Positions 8,816 to 17,919 of a DNA stretch of 54,393 nucleotides are shown in pieces. The stretch is from JBOGUF01 sp050696075 (GTDB lineage: Bacteria > Chloroflexota > Chloroflexia > Thermomicrobiales > UBA6265), in the NCBI GenBank assembly GCA_050696075.1, contig JBOGUF010000071.1:1-54393 (forward strand). The letters run 5' to 3'. How positions within the stretch are numbered: position 1 is the stretch's first letter; the number at the start of each line of letters is the position of its first letter. The notes under the pieces are model-generated. The model was not told the DNA's origin and did no database searches. It was given only the letters and a program-made list of their open reading frames with translations. The translations under genes and the position numbers were made by a program.

Positions 8816-9739
8816 ATGACCCGACGACGTCGAACAACCGCCTGGCTTCTGCTGGCGGTCATCGCGCTCGCACTGCCGGCGCTCTGGGTGACGCGGGCGG
8901 TCGCCGCCCAAGGCGACGGCACGGAGGTCACGCCGTGGACGCCCGAAGCTGAGCGTCCCCAACAACGTGACGGCATCTTGCCGGACCAGCGGGTACTCTC
9001 CTACTACGGCTTCCCCGGCAACCCGCTGATGGGCATCGTCGGCGAGTACGAGATGGAAGAACTTCTCGGATTACTCCAGGACCAGGCGGCGGAATACGAA
9101 GCGGCCGATCCGTCGCGCCCGGTCAAGCTCGCCTTTGAGATCATCGCCACCGTCGCCCAGCGCGACCCGATGGACAACGGCCAATACATCGCCTACACCG
9201 ACGACGCGATCATCCAGCAGTACGTCGAATTCACCGCCGAGCACGACGTACTCCTCATCCTCGACGTCCAGTTCGGCCTGAGCAGCGTCGAGGCGCAGAT
9301 CGATTCGGTCCGCAAGTGGTTGACCTACCCCCACGTCCATCTCGCCCTCGACCCCGAGTTCATGGTCCAGCCGGGCCAGCAGCCGGGGGTTCACCTCGGC
9401 AGCATCGAGGGGAGCGACGTTACCTACGCGCAAGAGGAGATGGCGAAGCTGGCGCGGGAGGAGGGCATCCCACCGAAGATCCTCATTGTCCACCAGTTCA
9501 ACATCTTTATGATCAACAACAAAGAGGTCGTCGCGCCGGTGGAGGGCGTGCAGTTGGTTATCGACGCCGACGGCTGGGGTCCACCGGCGGACAAAGCGGC
9601 CTCGTACGAGGTTGTGATCACCCAGGAACCGATCGAGTTCCACGGCGTCAAGCTCTTCTACCGCCAAGACGAACCGCTGATGTCCGCGGCGGAGATCCTC
9701 GCCCTTGATCCGACGCCGGATCTCGTGATCTATCAGTAG
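8816..9739 (+). CDS. Secreted protein of unknown function
   Basis: 307 aa. The start ATG at 8816 follows GAGGAGG; it opens with MTRRRRTTAW and a hydrophobic segment ending VTRAVAA, a typical signal peptide. The mature part has alternating strand/helix motifs (VLSYYGFPG; DVLLILDVQFG; VHLALDPEFMV; PKILIVHQFN; VQLVIDADGWG), which suggests a TIM-barrel-like fold related to glycoside-hydrolase-type domains, with acidic residues at strand ends. No enzyme family can be named. Two or three GCCAGCC heptads begin right at its stop (9739-9759). Confidence 0.7.
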   Translation: MTRRRRTTAWLLLAVIALALPALWVTRAVAAQGDGTEVTPWTPEAERPQQRDGILPDQRVLSYYGFPGNPLMGIVGEYEMEELLGLLQDQAAEYEAADPSRPVKLAFEIIATVAQRDPMDNGQYIAYTDDAIIQQYVEFTAEHDVLLILDVQFGLSSVEAQIDSVRKWLTYPHVHLALDPEFMVQPGQQPGVHLGSIEGSDVTYAQEEMAKLAREEGIPPKILIVHQFNIFMINNKEVVAPVEGVQLVIDADGWGPPADKAASYEVVITQEPIEFHGVKLFYRQDEPLMSAAEILALDPTPDLVIYQ

Positions 9740-9818
9740 CCAGTCGCCAGCCGCCAGCCTGACGGATGATAGACTGCCTTCATTGAACGTCAGGGGCACA
9801 GGGCGGGGAGATTCGACC

Positions 9819-10367
9819 ATGGTTGCGACCAAGCTCATGACCGCCGAGGAGTTAGCAGAACTGCCGGACGACGGATATCACTACGAACTCGTCCGGGGTG
9901 AGGTGGAGCGTATGGCGCCGCCGGGTGCGGAGCACGGTGAGATCGGAGGAGAACTCTTCTGGCGCCTTGGATACCATGTTTCCACGAACCAGCTCGGCCG
10001 CGTGTATCTTGCGGAGACCGGCTTTCGATTGACATCAAATCCCGATACCGTGCGGGCGCCGGACGCGGCATTTGTTCGGACAGACCGGCTGCCGCCCAAG
10101 GCGGACAGAAAGGGATACCTCAGCATACCGCCTGACCAAGTCGTTGAGGTCGTCTCACCGAGCGACCGTGCCAGCAAGATCGGCGAAAAAGTCGCCGACT
10201 ATCTTGCCTTCGGTGTCAAGGCCGTCTGGGTGATCGAACCGCGCTTGCAGACGGTAACGATCTACGAGGCCGATCGCCATCCCCGAGTGCTGGTCGTCGG
10301 CGACACCCTCGACGGCGGCGACGTCGTGCCTGGCTTTCAGATGGCGGTCGCCGAACTGTTTTGGTAG
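9819..10367 (+). CDS. Uma2 family (PD-(D/E)XK-like) protein
   Basis: 182 aa. It shows the Uma2 layout: MTAEELAELPDDGYHYELVRGEV at the start, VRAPDAAFVRTDRL with the conserved PD, DQVVEVVSPSDRASKIGEKVADYLAFGVKAVWVIEP in the core, and VVPGFQMAVAELF at the end. The family has a restriction-endonuclease-like fold and is often multicopy in Chloroflexota and cyanobacteria; its role is not settled. The ATG at 9819 follows CGGGGAG. Confidence 0.9.
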   Translation: MVATKLMTAEELAELPDDGYHYELVRGEVERMAPPGAEHGEIGGELFWRLGYHVSTNQLGRVYLAETGFRLTSNPDTVRAPDAAFVRTDRLPPKADRKGYLSIPPDQVVEVVSPSDRASKIGEKVADYLAFGVKAVWVIEPRLQTVTIYEADRHPRVLVVGDTLDGGDVVPGFQMAVAELFW

Positions 10368-10386
10368 TCGATCGAACACGGCAAGC

Positions 10387-10426
10387 AACGAGCGAAGGCG
10401 GGCTGTGCAGCCCGCCTTCGCTCGTT
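10387..10426. terminator. Bidirectional hairpin terminator
   Basis: A perfect 19-bp inverted repeat (left arm from AACGAGCGAAGG, right arm ending CTTCGCTCGTT) with a 2-base centre lies between two convergent genes that end at 10367 and 10446. There is no run of T, so it may act as a factor-assisted or bidirectional stop. Confidence 0.7.
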
Positions 10427-10445
10427 CGCACGTGTGCGGCAGCGC

Positions 10446-13130
10446 CTACGTCGGCAGTTCCGTGACCTCGATGCGGACAAAGGAGGGTGGCTCCTGGGCG
10501 GTCTCGACGAAGACGAAGCCGTCCGCCGTCCACCAGATGCCTTGACCCGAGGGGGACGGCTCGATCTCGATCTCGTCGAGCAGGACGATCTCCATGCCGT
10601 TGATCAGCCGGCGCACGATGATCGACGCCGGACCGCCGTCACTCGGGGCCCAGGTGTAGACCAGATGCGAACCGTCCGGCGAGAAGGCGGCGCTGATCGC
10701 CCGTCCACCCTCCATCGAGGGCTCGCCGTTCTCGTCGATCAGCTTCAGGGAGCCAGTGGTCAAGTCAAGGAAGACAAACGATTCCGCTCCGTCGCCGGTC
10801 AGGCTCGGGAACCGGAGCAGGACGCGATCCTCTGCCGGTGAGAGGGCGACGACCCGCGGCACGCTCGTCGCGTCGGTGGCCGGCGCAAGCAACTGGTCGA
10901 TCGTTTCACCGAAGATGCTGACGCGCCAGACGCCGTTGCCTTGGTCGGTCGGCCGCGCCCGCTCGCGGGTGAAGATGACGTTGCCGTCGCTTGTGACGAC
11001 CAGCGCCCCCGTCGGCACCGTTTGCGCCTCGTCCCGATCGACGATCAGCACGTCGACCGCGGCTCCTCCGCCGAACGTCGTCCGGCCAATCGTGGTCGAG
11101 CCACTGCCACCTGACCAGTTGGTGCGGACGAAGAGGATCGACTGGCCGTCCGGCGACCACGCTGGGCTCGTGTCGGCGTTAAAGGTCGCGCCCTGGTTAA
11201 TCAGATCACCCGCCGGTCCGGTGATGCCGTCCGCGGTCAGGTTAAAGAGCTCGGCGCTGTCGATGTTGTAGCGCCAAACGTCGCTTTCGAACCCCTCGCC
11301 GGTCCGCGCCGAGAAGGGCTCGGTCAGTGCGAGGTTGCGGCTGTCCGGCGACCAGACGACTCCGTCGATGTCGATCGCAATCAGCCCGGCGCCATCCAGG
11401 CGGGCGCAATTCTTCCGCTGCAACGTCGTCGCGTTGTGGATGCAGAGCCCATCCTCGGCCGCGACCGCGATGTAATCACCGTCCGGCGACGGAAGAATCC
11501 GACCGGCCGGCAGTGTCGTCAGGAGGTTGACCTGGCTCTCCGGCGTCAGTTCCGGCGTTGGCGTCGGCGTCGGCTCGGGGGTTGGGGTCGCCGTCGGCTC
11601 CGGCGTCGGGGTAGAGGTCGGTGCGAGGGTCGCCGTTGCGGTCGGCTCGGGCGTCGCGGTCGCGGTTGGCTCAGGGGTCGCGGTGGCCGTGGGCTCGGGT
11701 GTGGGCGTGTTCGTCGGCACCGGCGTCGGCGTTGAAGTCGGTGGCGGCGTGGCGGTGGCCGTGGGTTCCGGTGTCGGCGTGAGCGTCGGTTCCGGTGTCG
11801 CCGTTGCGGTCACGGTGGGTTCGGGAGTGGCGGTCGCCGTCGGTTCCGGGGTGGCCGTGGCCGTCGGCTCGGGTGTCGCGGTGGCGGTCGGATCAGGGGT
11901 TGCGGTGGCGGGAACGGTGGGCTCAGGCGTGGCGGTCGCGATTTCAGTCGGTTCCAGCGTCGCCGTCGGCAACTCGTCAGGCGCCGCGGTGAGACTGAGC
12001 AGTTCCCCGGTTCCCTCGCCGGTTGCGGAGAGAATCGTGTCGTCCTCACTCCACCAGGCGCCGCGGCCGGTGAACGTCGACGGAGCGATCTCGATCTCCT
12101 CCGCAACGACCGCCTCCTCCCCCGTTTCCAGATCGGTGACGACACCCTCGGCCGGGCCATCGTCGACCGACCAGGCGGCGTAGACGGCCGAGCCGTCGGG
12201 CGCAAGCGCCGCCGCCACCGGTTGCTCACCGGCGCGCTCAAGCGGATCGACCTCACCGGTGGCGAGATCAAGGGTCGCGTACGGAGAACCAACGGCATCG
12301 GGTTGGAAACCGCCACTGTAATAGATGAGCGCGCGGTCTCCGGCGACGTCAAGGAGGATCGGCAGACCGAGCTGGACGTCGAGGCCGATCAGTTGCATCC
12401 GATTGCGGCCATCGCCGTCGATTTGCCAGAGACCGTTGTTCGGGTCGTCTGGCCGGGCATGCGACTCGGTATAGACGATGGTCCCGTCCGCCGCGACCGC
12501 GAGCGCGCCCGATGGGATGACAATTGCTTCATCGACGGCGACCTGGGTGACGATCTCGACCGGACCGCCAATGGACGGGATACGCGCAATTGACGTCCGC
12601 CACTCGGCGCCGGTCCACTCACCACGGACGAAGAAAATGGCGGCGCCATCGGGCGACCAGGCCGGACTCGTTGCGACAGCGGCGTCACCGCTCACGCCCT
12701 CGATGAGATTGGTTTGATCACCGCTGGCGACGTCGAGCAACCAGAGGTCGGATTCGCGCACGGCCGACCCCGGCGCCGTGGCCTCGCCATAGGCAAGCTG
12801 GGATCCATCCGGCGACCAGGCGATGGTGAAGGTGTCGACCAACCCGCTGCCGGACACCGCGACGTCGGCACAGGCAACCTCTTCGCCGGAGGTGAGTTCG
12901 ATGACGCATAGGCTCGTTGGGGTAGCAACGGCGACGAGTTGGCCGTCCGGTGACGGGATGATCGTCTTCCCGGCGGCATTCGGAATCGTGACCGATTCCA
13001 CAGCCTCGCCTTGCGCCCACGCGACGCCCGGCCCCTGCACCATCCCTAGACCGGAGAGCACGACGATCGTCGCGAGGACGAGCGCCAGCGCTCCCGCTCC
13101 AAACCCCCAGGACGCGCGTTTCTCCGCCAT
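10446..13130 (-). CDS. Exported two-propeller TolB-like protein with Thr-Pro-rich linker
   Basis: 894 aa. After a signal/anchor (GALALVLATIVVLSGLGM) come repeated WSPDGSQLAY, WSPDGAAIFFV and LAPDGSAVYAAW motifs, the hallmark of TolB/WD40-like beta-propeller blades. A linker of roughly 150 residues made of TATPEPTA-type repeats (coded about 11540-11970) divides two such propellers. ATG at 13130 with GGGGGAG upstream. Thr-Pro linkers of this kind are common in Chloroflexota surface proteins and hold domains away from the cell. Divergent from the aminotransferase gene. Confidence 0.85.
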   Translation of the reverse strand: MAEKRASWGFGAGALALVLATIVVLSGLGMVQGPGVAWAQGEAVESVTIPNAAGKTIIPSPDGQLVAVATPTSLCVIELTSGEEVACADVAVSGSGLVDTFTIAWSPDGSQLAYGEATAPGSAVRESDLWLLDVASGDQTNLIEGVSGDAAVATSPAWSPDGAAIFFVRGEWTGAEWRTSIARIPSIGGPVEIVTQVAVDEAIVIPSGALAVAADGTIVYTESHARPDDPNNGLWQIDGDGRNRMQLIGLDVQLGLPILLDVAGDRALIYYSGGFQPDAVGSPYATLDLATGEVDPLERAGEQPVAAALAPDGSAVYAAWSVDDGPAEGVVTDLETGEEAVVAEEIEIAPSTFTGRGAWWSEDDTILSATGEGTGELLSLTAAPDELPTATLEPTEIATATPEPTVPATATPDPTATATPEPTATATPEPTATATPEPTVTATATPEPTLTPTPEPTATATPPPTSTPTPVPTNTPTPEPTATATPEPTATATPEPTATATLAPTSTPTPEPTATPTPEPTPTPTPELTPESQVNLLTTLPAGRILPSPDGDYIAVAAEDGLCIHNATTLQRKNCARLDGAGLIAIDIDGVVWSPDSRNLALTEPFSARTGEGFESDVWRYNIDSAELFNLTADGITGPAGDLINQGATFNADTSPAWSPDGQSILFVRTNWSGGSGSTTIGRTTFGGGAAVDVLIVDRDEAQTVPTGALVVTSDGNVIFTRERARPTDQGNGVWRVSIFGETIDQLLAPATDATSVPRVVALSPAEDRVLLRFPSLTGDGAESFVFLDLTTGSLKLIDENGEPSMEGGRAISAAFSPDGSHLVYTWAPSDGGPASIIVRRLINGMEIVLLDEIEIEPSPSGQGIWWTADGFVFVETAQEPPSFVRIEVTELPT
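11540..11970 (-). repeat. Degenerate tandem repeat coding the Thr-Pro linker
   Basis: Short in-phase units coding ATPEPT and variants (about 18 bases per TATPEP unit) fill this stretch of the propeller gene. Because of the repeat, the opposite strand reads as a long Val/Gly-rich ORF that is not a gene. Such repeats vary in copy number by slippage. Confidence 0.75.
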
Positions 13131-13341
13131 GACACGTCTCCCCCTCGCCCTTCCGCAGCGTTCCGGTTGATTTGACCGCATGATTGCCCCTTGCCATTGC
13201 TATCGTACCAGCACTTGTGGCCCCGTAAAGACCCAGGCATGCGCGAGAGCCATCGCCACATCGCGCCGCGCCCGGTATTCTTCCCGCCACCACCGGACGC
13301 ACGCACTACCCGCCGGAACGGCGGATCGGGAGGGGATGGGC

Positions 13342-14523
13342 ATGAAGCTGGCGACACGGATGGGGCGGTTGGGCACGGAGACGGCGTTCGAAGTCCTGGT
13401 GCGGGCCAAGGCGCTCGAGGCGCAAGGGCGGGATGTCGTCCATCTCGAAATCGGGGAGCCGGACTTCGACACACCGGCCAACGTGATCGACGCCGGCTGC
13501 GACGCCCTCCGTTCGGGATGGACCCACTACGGCCCATCCGGCGGCGACCCCGCCCTGCGCCAGGCCATCGCCGACTACCTCAACCGCTCGCGCGGCACGG
13601 GCTACGGCCCAGACAACATCGTCGTCACGCCGGGCGGCAAACCGATCATGTTCTTCGTCATCCTGGCGCTCTTGGAAGCCGGGGACGAGGCGATCTACCC
13701 GAACCCCGGCTTCCCCATCTACGAGTCGATGATCAACTTCACCGGCGCCGCGCCGGTGCCGTCGCCATTGCGTGAGGGGAAGGCGTTCGCCCTCGACGTC
13801 GAGGAGCTTGCCACCCTGATTACGCCCCGGACGAAGCTGCTCATCATCAACAGTCCCGGCAACCCGACCGGCGGCGTGCTGATCCGCGAAGACTTGCAGG
13901 CGATTGCCGAGCTCGCGGTGAAACACGACCTGATCGTGTTGGCCGACGAGATCTACAGCGAGGTCCTCTACGAGGGCGAGCACCACTCGATCGCGACGAT
14001 GCCGGGCATGGCCGAGCGGACGATCATCCTCGACGGCTTCTCGAAGACCTACGCGATGACCGGCTGGCGCCTCGGGTACGGCGCGATGCCGATCGAGTTC
14101 GCGGGGCAGATCGCCAAGTTGATGGTCAACAGCGTCTCCTGCACCTCGGTCGCGGTGCAGCGTGCCGGGGTCGCCGCGCTCACCGGTCCGCAAGACGAGG
14201 TCCGGGCAATGGTGGAGGCATTCCGCCGCCGCCGCGATCTGATCGTCGACGGCCTGAACGCGATCCCCGGCATCTCCTGCCTCCGCCCCAAGGGGGCGTT
14301 TTATGTCTTTCCGAACATTTCCGGCACCGGTCTGAGCAGCCGCCAGTTCGCCGACTGCCTGCTGAACGAACACGGCGTCGCCGGCCTCGCCGGCACCGCT
14401 TTTGGACAGTACGGCGAGGGGTATCTGCGTTTGTCGTATGCCAACTCCGAGGCGAACCTGACGAAGGCATTGGAGCGGATCGAGGCCGCGGCGCGGGGTT
14501 CATCTCAACACGCGGTCAACTAA
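13342..14523 (+). CDS. PLP-dependent class I/II aminotransferase
   Basis: 393 aa. Fold type I motifs are complete: HLEIGEPDFDTPANV near the N-terminus, THYGPSGGDPALRQAIADY, the Asn/Pro motif LLIINSPGNPTGG, VLADEIYSEV with the cofactor Asp, DGFSKTYAMTGWRLGYG with the Schiff-base Lys, and the substrate-carboxylate Arg region GYLRLSYANS. It resembles aspartate/aromatic aminotransferases of the I-gamma type. The start is ATG 13342 behind GGGAGGGG; ATG 13336 is possible. Amino donor cannot be decided from sequence. Confidence 0.9.
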   Translation: MKLATRMGRLGTETAFEVLVRAKALEAQGRDVVHLEIGEPDFDTPANVIDAGCDALRSGWTHYGPSGGDPALRQAIADYLNRSRGTGYGPDNIVVTPGGKPIMFFVILALLEAGDEAIYPNPGFPIYESMINFTGAAPVPSPLREGKAFALDVEELATLITPRTKLLIINSPGNPTGGVLIREDLQAIAELAVKHDLIVLADEIYSEVLYEGEHHSIATMPGMAERTIILDGFSKTYAMTGWRLGYGAMPIEFAGQIAKLMVNSVSCTSVAVQRAGVAALTGPQDEVRAMVEAFRRRRDLIVDGLNAIPGISCLRPKGAFYVFPNISGTGLSSRQFADCLLNEHGVAGLAGTAFGQYGEGYLRLSYANSEANLTKALERIEAAARGSSQHAVN

Positions 14524-14525
14524 AG

Positions 14526-14843
14526 GTGCTCGGGCAAATCGAGGATCCGTGGCGACGAGAGGTCGTCCTGGCAAACGACCGATGGCGGCACATTCTTGAA
14601 CGTCACCCGGACATGGCATCACGCCTGACCAATATCTGGGCTACCGTGTCTGAACCAGATTTCGTCATGCGCGATGTTAGGTACGCCCGACGCGAGAATT
14701 TCTATCGAGCCGTAGGCGGCGGGGCCGAGCGACCTCCACGACACGTTAAAGTCTGCATCGAGTTCGGGCCGACTGGTGGTACCATCATCACGGCATACAT
14801 GACGCGGCACACGAAACCAGGGGAGCGACTACTATGGCCCTAA
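14526..14843 (+). CDS. Small RelE/barnase-like putative toxin
   Basis: 105 aa from a GTG two bases after the aminotransferase stop. Features are HILERHPDM at the N-terminus, ENFYRAV in the middle, and a basic Thr/His C-terminus with YMTRHTKPGE, the look of PBECR/barnase-EndoU-type small nucleases. It overlaps the next gene by 10 bases, so the two are translationally coupled. Toxin role is inference. Confidence 0.6.
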   Translation: MLGQIEDPWRREVVLANDRWRHILERHPDMASRLTNIWATVSEPDFVMRDVRYARRENFYRAVGGGAERPPRHVKVCIEFGPTGGTIITAYMTRHTKPGERLLWP

Positions 14844-15253
14844 CGAATCAGATTGCCGTCTACGCACCGTTGCCGCCGATTCGATGGCCCGATCACGCGT
14901 TGATCGATCCTGCCGACATGTTGCTTGGCTACGACCCGACATTGGATAGCCTTGCCATCGCGTTCGGAGGACGCGTACAGCCGGCAACCATCGATCCTAT
15001 CGATGGTGATGCCGGAGATTACGTGTCGCTACGGATCGATCTTGACAATGGCCAGGACGTTGTCGGAATCGAGATCGAGAATGTCGGCATGGCTCTAGTC
15101 CGGCACCCTTCGTGGCGCCCCGTCGTCGAAGCTGCCCCCGCGGAGTCCCGTATGAGCCGTGTCAACCCCTCCGTCTTGCCCGCCCTCGCTGCTTTGGTCG
15201 CGGATATCGACCGCCTTTCGGAACAGTGGCCACGCGTGAAACCTGAGGACTGA
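14834..15253 (+). CDS. DUF2283-like putative antitoxin
   Basis: 139 aa. The middle reads GYDPTLDSLAIAFGG, then YVSLRIDLDNGQDVVGIEIENV, the pattern of DUF2283 proteins (strand, D-x-D-G, VGIEI). DUF2283 genes often sit beside small toxin-like genes. GGGAGCG lies before the ATG, within the end of the upstream gene. It is longer than the usual 60-80 aa because of a C-terminal helical extension. Confidence 0.6.
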   Translation: MALTNQIAVYAPLPPIRWPDHALIDPADMLLGYDPTLDSLAIAFGGRVQPATIDPIDGDAGDYVSLRIDLDNGQDVVGIEIENVGMALVRHPSWRPVVEAAPAESRMSRVNPSVLPALAALVADIDRLSEQWPRVKPED

Positions 15254-15260
15254 CAAGACG

Positions 15261-17645
15261 CTACGCCAACCCGTGCAGGAACGCGATGGCGACGGCGGCG
15301 GCGCGGCTGTTGACGCCAAGTTTTTCCAGGATGTGGCCGACGTGAGTGCTGGCGGTGCGCGGGCTGATCCAGAGCGCGTCGGCGATTTCGTTATTGGTCA
15401 TGCCGCTAGCGAGGAGGCGGAGCACTTCGCGCTCGCGTTCGGTGAGGCCAAACGTCGCGGTCTCCCCGGTCCGTTCGCCGCGCGCCGGGGAGCGATCAGC
15501 GCGCGGCGACCAGTTCAGGGCCTCAGTCGCCACATCCTCCGCGGTCATCGCTCGGCCCTGGCGCGCGGCCTCCTCGAACGCTGCTGCCTGGAGCGCTTCT
15601 TGGGCGGAGCCGAGGGACCGGTCGAACTGGGCTTGGTGGGGCACCGTCGGCGCGCCGATCGCCGCACAGAACTCTTGTGCCGCGCCCAGCCACCGGGCGG
15701 CACGATCGGCTTCGCCGCCGGCGAGCGCCACTCCCGCAATCCCGCCGAGGGCATCGGCGATGCCCCAGGTGTTGCGTAGGCGAACGAAGAGCCGCAGACC
15801 TTCTTTGTAGCAACGGCCAGCTTCGCTCAAATCGCCACGAGCCAGGGCGAGTTGTCCAAGGTTTTGCCAAGAAAGCCCCTGGACGATCGGATCGCCAATC
15901 TCCCGGCTGAGCACCAGCGCTTCGTCGCTCAGGTCCGCCGAATGGGTGAGATCGTTTTGGCGAAAGGCGGTCTCCGCGAGCGCCAGGAGCGCGTTGGCGA
16001 TTCCTGGCCGCTCGTCGAGCGCGCGAAAGAGCGACAATGCTTCGTCGAACAAGGACGCCGCGCGCTCGTCGTCGCCCTGTCGTTCCGCGACGACCCCGAG
16101 GTTGAGGAGTGCCCGCGCCGCGCCGCCCTCGTCGCCCAAAGACCGGGCCAGGGCAGCCCCTTCCTGCAACAGATCGGCGGCATGGGCATAGTCGGCCTGC
16201 TCCCAAGCGAGTTTGCCGGCCGCCCGTAGCGCCCGCGCCAGGTGGGCATCGGCTCGATGGGGGCGTGCCAATGACAGCGCTTGGTCGAGCCATCGACGCC
16301 CTTCGCCGAGGTGGCCTCGCAGGTACCAGAACCAACCGAGTGCTGCCGCGAGCCGAATCGCGACGTCGACTTCGCCGCCGGCCGTGGACCAGGCCAACGC
16401 CGAACGCAGGTTGTCGTGTTCGGCTTCGAGCACTTCGAGCCAGCGGGCCTCTTGCACCCCACCCGACCGTCCAGGGTGCGCCCGTTCCGCCAACCACAGG
16501 TAGTGCGCCGCGTGCGCCCGTCTGGTGGCCTCTTCTTCGCCGCTCATGCCGAGTTGTTCGATCCCGTACTCCCGCACCGTCTCCAGCATGACGAAGCGCG
16601 GCTCGCCGTCCACCTCCTCCGCCGGCCGCAGCAGGCTCTTGTCGACGAGAGAAGCGAGACCGTCGAGGACGGAGTCGTGGGTCGTGAGTCGTGGGTCGTG
16701 CGTAGCTCGTTCGTTGTTCCTCACGTCTCGCGACTCATGACTCACGACTCGTTCGGCGGCGTCAAGCGAGCATCCGCCGGCGAAGACGGCGAGGCGGCGG
16801 AAGAGGGCTTGCTCCTCCTCGTCGAGCAAGTCGTAGCTCCAGGCGATGGCGTCGCGCATCGTTTGGAGCCGGGCGGGTTGGTCGCGGGCGCCACCGGTCA
16901 GGACGTGCAGGCGGTTGGTGAGACGGGCAAGCAAGGCTTGTGGGGAGAGCACTTTCGTGCGCGCTGCCGCGAGTTCGATGGCGAGCGGCAAGCCGTCGAG
17001 CCGGCGACAGATGGTGGTCACGGTCTCAGCGTTGGCATCGGTGAGCGCGAAGTCGGGGCGCACCGCCCGCGCGCGTTGCACGAAAAGCGCGACCGATTCG
17101 ACCGCCGCGAGGTCGCCGAGGGATTGCAACTGCCGCGGGTTGGGCAGCGCGAGCGGCGGCACCGGAAATTCCTGCTCGCCCGCGATCCGCAATGGGACGC
17201 GACTCGTCACAAGGAGCTTGACGTCCGGGCAGTCGGCGAGGAGATCGGCGATGACCGGCGCGGCGCCGACCACGGCCTCGAAGTTGTCGAGGACGAGCAG
17301 CACCTGTTCGCCGCGCAGCGCATCGGCCAAGCGTCCCTGGCGCGGCCGGTCCCCCGCGTCGCGGAGACCGAGTTCTTGGGCAATGGCCCCCGCCACCAAG
17401 TCGTGGTCGCCGATCGCGGCCAGGGGAACGTAGACGGCGGCGGCAAAGTCGGCGGCAAGGTCGCCGGCGACCTGCAGGGCCAGGCGCGTTTTGCCGGTGC
17501 CGCCGGCGCCGGTCAGGGTCAGGAGGGGGACGCTCTGGTGACCTAGCAGATCGTGGATTGCCTCAAGCTCGCGCTCACGCCCGACCAGGGGCGTGAGGGG
17601 CGCGGGCAGCCGAGAGCGATGGTCGCCCGGGGGCGAGACGGCCAT
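15261..17645 (-). CDS. NB-ARC/TPR/LuxR transcriptional regulator
   Basis: 794 aa. Order: N-terminal STAND ATPase with Walker A GAGGTGKT (Lys52) and Walker B VLLVLDNFE, sensor TSRVPLRIAGE, GLPLAIELAAA; a winged-helix-like segment (LFRRLAVFAGGCSLDAAE, then LASLVDKSLL); TPR-like repeats in the middle (ARALLNLGVVAERQGD, ANALLALAETAFRQND); and a C-terminal LuxR HTH (LTEREREVLRLLASG, ending SPRTASTHVGHIL). These proteins sense a ligand with the TPR region and activate promoters. ATG at 17645 chosen; a TTG at 17672 is alternative. Residues coded by 16672-16751 come from a repeat element lying in frame. Confidence 0.9.
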   Translation of the reverse strand: MAVSPPGDHRSRLPAPLTPLVGRERELEAIHDLLGHQSVPLLTLTGAGGTGKTRLALQVAGDLAADFAAAVYVPLAAIGDHDLVAGAIAQELGLRDAGDRPRQGRLADALRGEQVLLVLDNFEAVVGAAPVIADLLADCPDVKLLVTSRVPLRIAGEQEFPVPPLALPNPRQLQSLGDLAAVESVALFVQRARAVRPDFALTDANAETVTTICRRLDGLPLAIELAAARTKVLSPQALLARLTNRLHVLTGGARDQPARLQTMRDAIAWSYDLLDEEEQALFRRLAVFAGGCSLDAAERVVSHESRDVRNNERATHDPRLTTHDSVLDGLASLVDKSLLRPAEEVDGEPRFVMLETVREYGIEQLGMSGEEEATRRAHAAHYLWLAERAHPGRSGGVQEARWLEVLEAEHDNLRSALAWSTAGGEVDVAIRLAAALGWFWYLRGHLGEGRRWLDQALSLARPHRADAHLARALRAAGKLAWEQADYAHAADLLQEGAALARSLGDEGGAARALLNLGVVAERQGDDERAASLFDEALSLFRALDERPGIANALLALAETAFRQNDLTHSADLSDEALVLSREIGDPIVQGLSWQNLGQLALARGDLSEAGRCYKEGLRLFVRLRNTWGIADALGGIAGVALAGGEADRAARWLGAAQEFCAAIGAPTVPHQAQFDRSLGSAQEALQAAAFEEAARQGRAMTAEDVATEALNWSPRADRSPARGERTGETATFGLTEREREVLRLLASGMTNNEIADALWISPRTASTHVGHILEKLGVNSRAAAVAIAFLHGLA
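16672..16751. repeat. Heptad-repeat element inside the LuxR gene
   Basis: On the + strand the left arm has GAGTCGT/GGGTCGT heptads and the right arm has CGACTCA/TGACTCA heptads, about 30 bases each around a loop, so the region can fold on itself. It encodes an unconserved stretch (around HESRDVRNNERATHDPRLT) between GGCSLDAAE and VLDGLASLVDKS and keeps the reading frame. Confidence 0.65.
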
Positions 17646-17661
17646 GACAGGGTCCGTTCGA

Positions 17662-17716
17662 CGAGCTATCAACGATCAGCTTTCAGCTTACAGCCATCAG
17701 CTATGGGCTGTCAGCC
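17662..17716. repeat. Left arm of a large repeat region, AGCTATCAGC type
   Basis: Degenerate 7-8 bp units (CGAGCTATC, GATCAGC, TTTCAGC, TTACAGC, CATCAGC). They are complementary to the units at 17885-17915, so the MITE-like element and the GCCGAAC tandem array lie between two arms. It directly precedes the LuxR-family gene's start. Confidence 0.55.
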
Positions 17717-17733
17717 CACATAACCTTACTACC

Positions 17734-17833
17734 TAGGGCTGTGTCAAAGCCGCGGCGGCGCAGTGCGGAGGCGGGCGGACCCGTGTGTCCGCCCGGTCGC
17801 CCAGCACGACCTGACGACTTTGACACAGCCCTA
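17734..17833. mobile_element. 100-bp MITE-like element with 10-bp flanking duplication
   Basis: The ends are a perfect 16-bp inverted repeat, TAGGGCTGTGTCAAAG and its complement. The 10 bases CCTTACTACC occur immediately on both sides (17724-17733 and 17834-17843), as expected for a target-site duplication. The inside holds the hairpin GGGCGGAC/GTCCGCCC (17773-17794) and no ORF. It is a non-autonomous element that would need a transposase from elsewhere. An alternative reading is 14-bp ends with a TA duplication. Confidence 0.75.
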
Positions 17834-17843
17834 CCTTACTACC

Positions 17844-17915
17844 GCCGAACGCCGAACGCCGAACGCCGAACGCCGAACGCCTTGTTGACGGCTAATGGCT
17901 GACGGCTGATAGCTC
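17844..17915. repeat. Perfect heptad tandem repeat plus right arm
   Basis: GCCGAAC is repeated five times exactly (17844-17878), then GCC. It is followed by TTGACGGC, TAATGGC, TGACGGC, TGATAGC units (17885-17915) complementary to the arm at 17662-17716. It ends next to the stop of the cytochrome gene. Confidence 0.7.
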
Positions 17916-17919
17916 GTCG

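Noticed and set aside
11527..12183. Plus-strand ORF rich in Val-Gly-Ser repeats
   Set aside because: It is the antisense of the Thr-Pro linker repeat of the beta-propeller gene.
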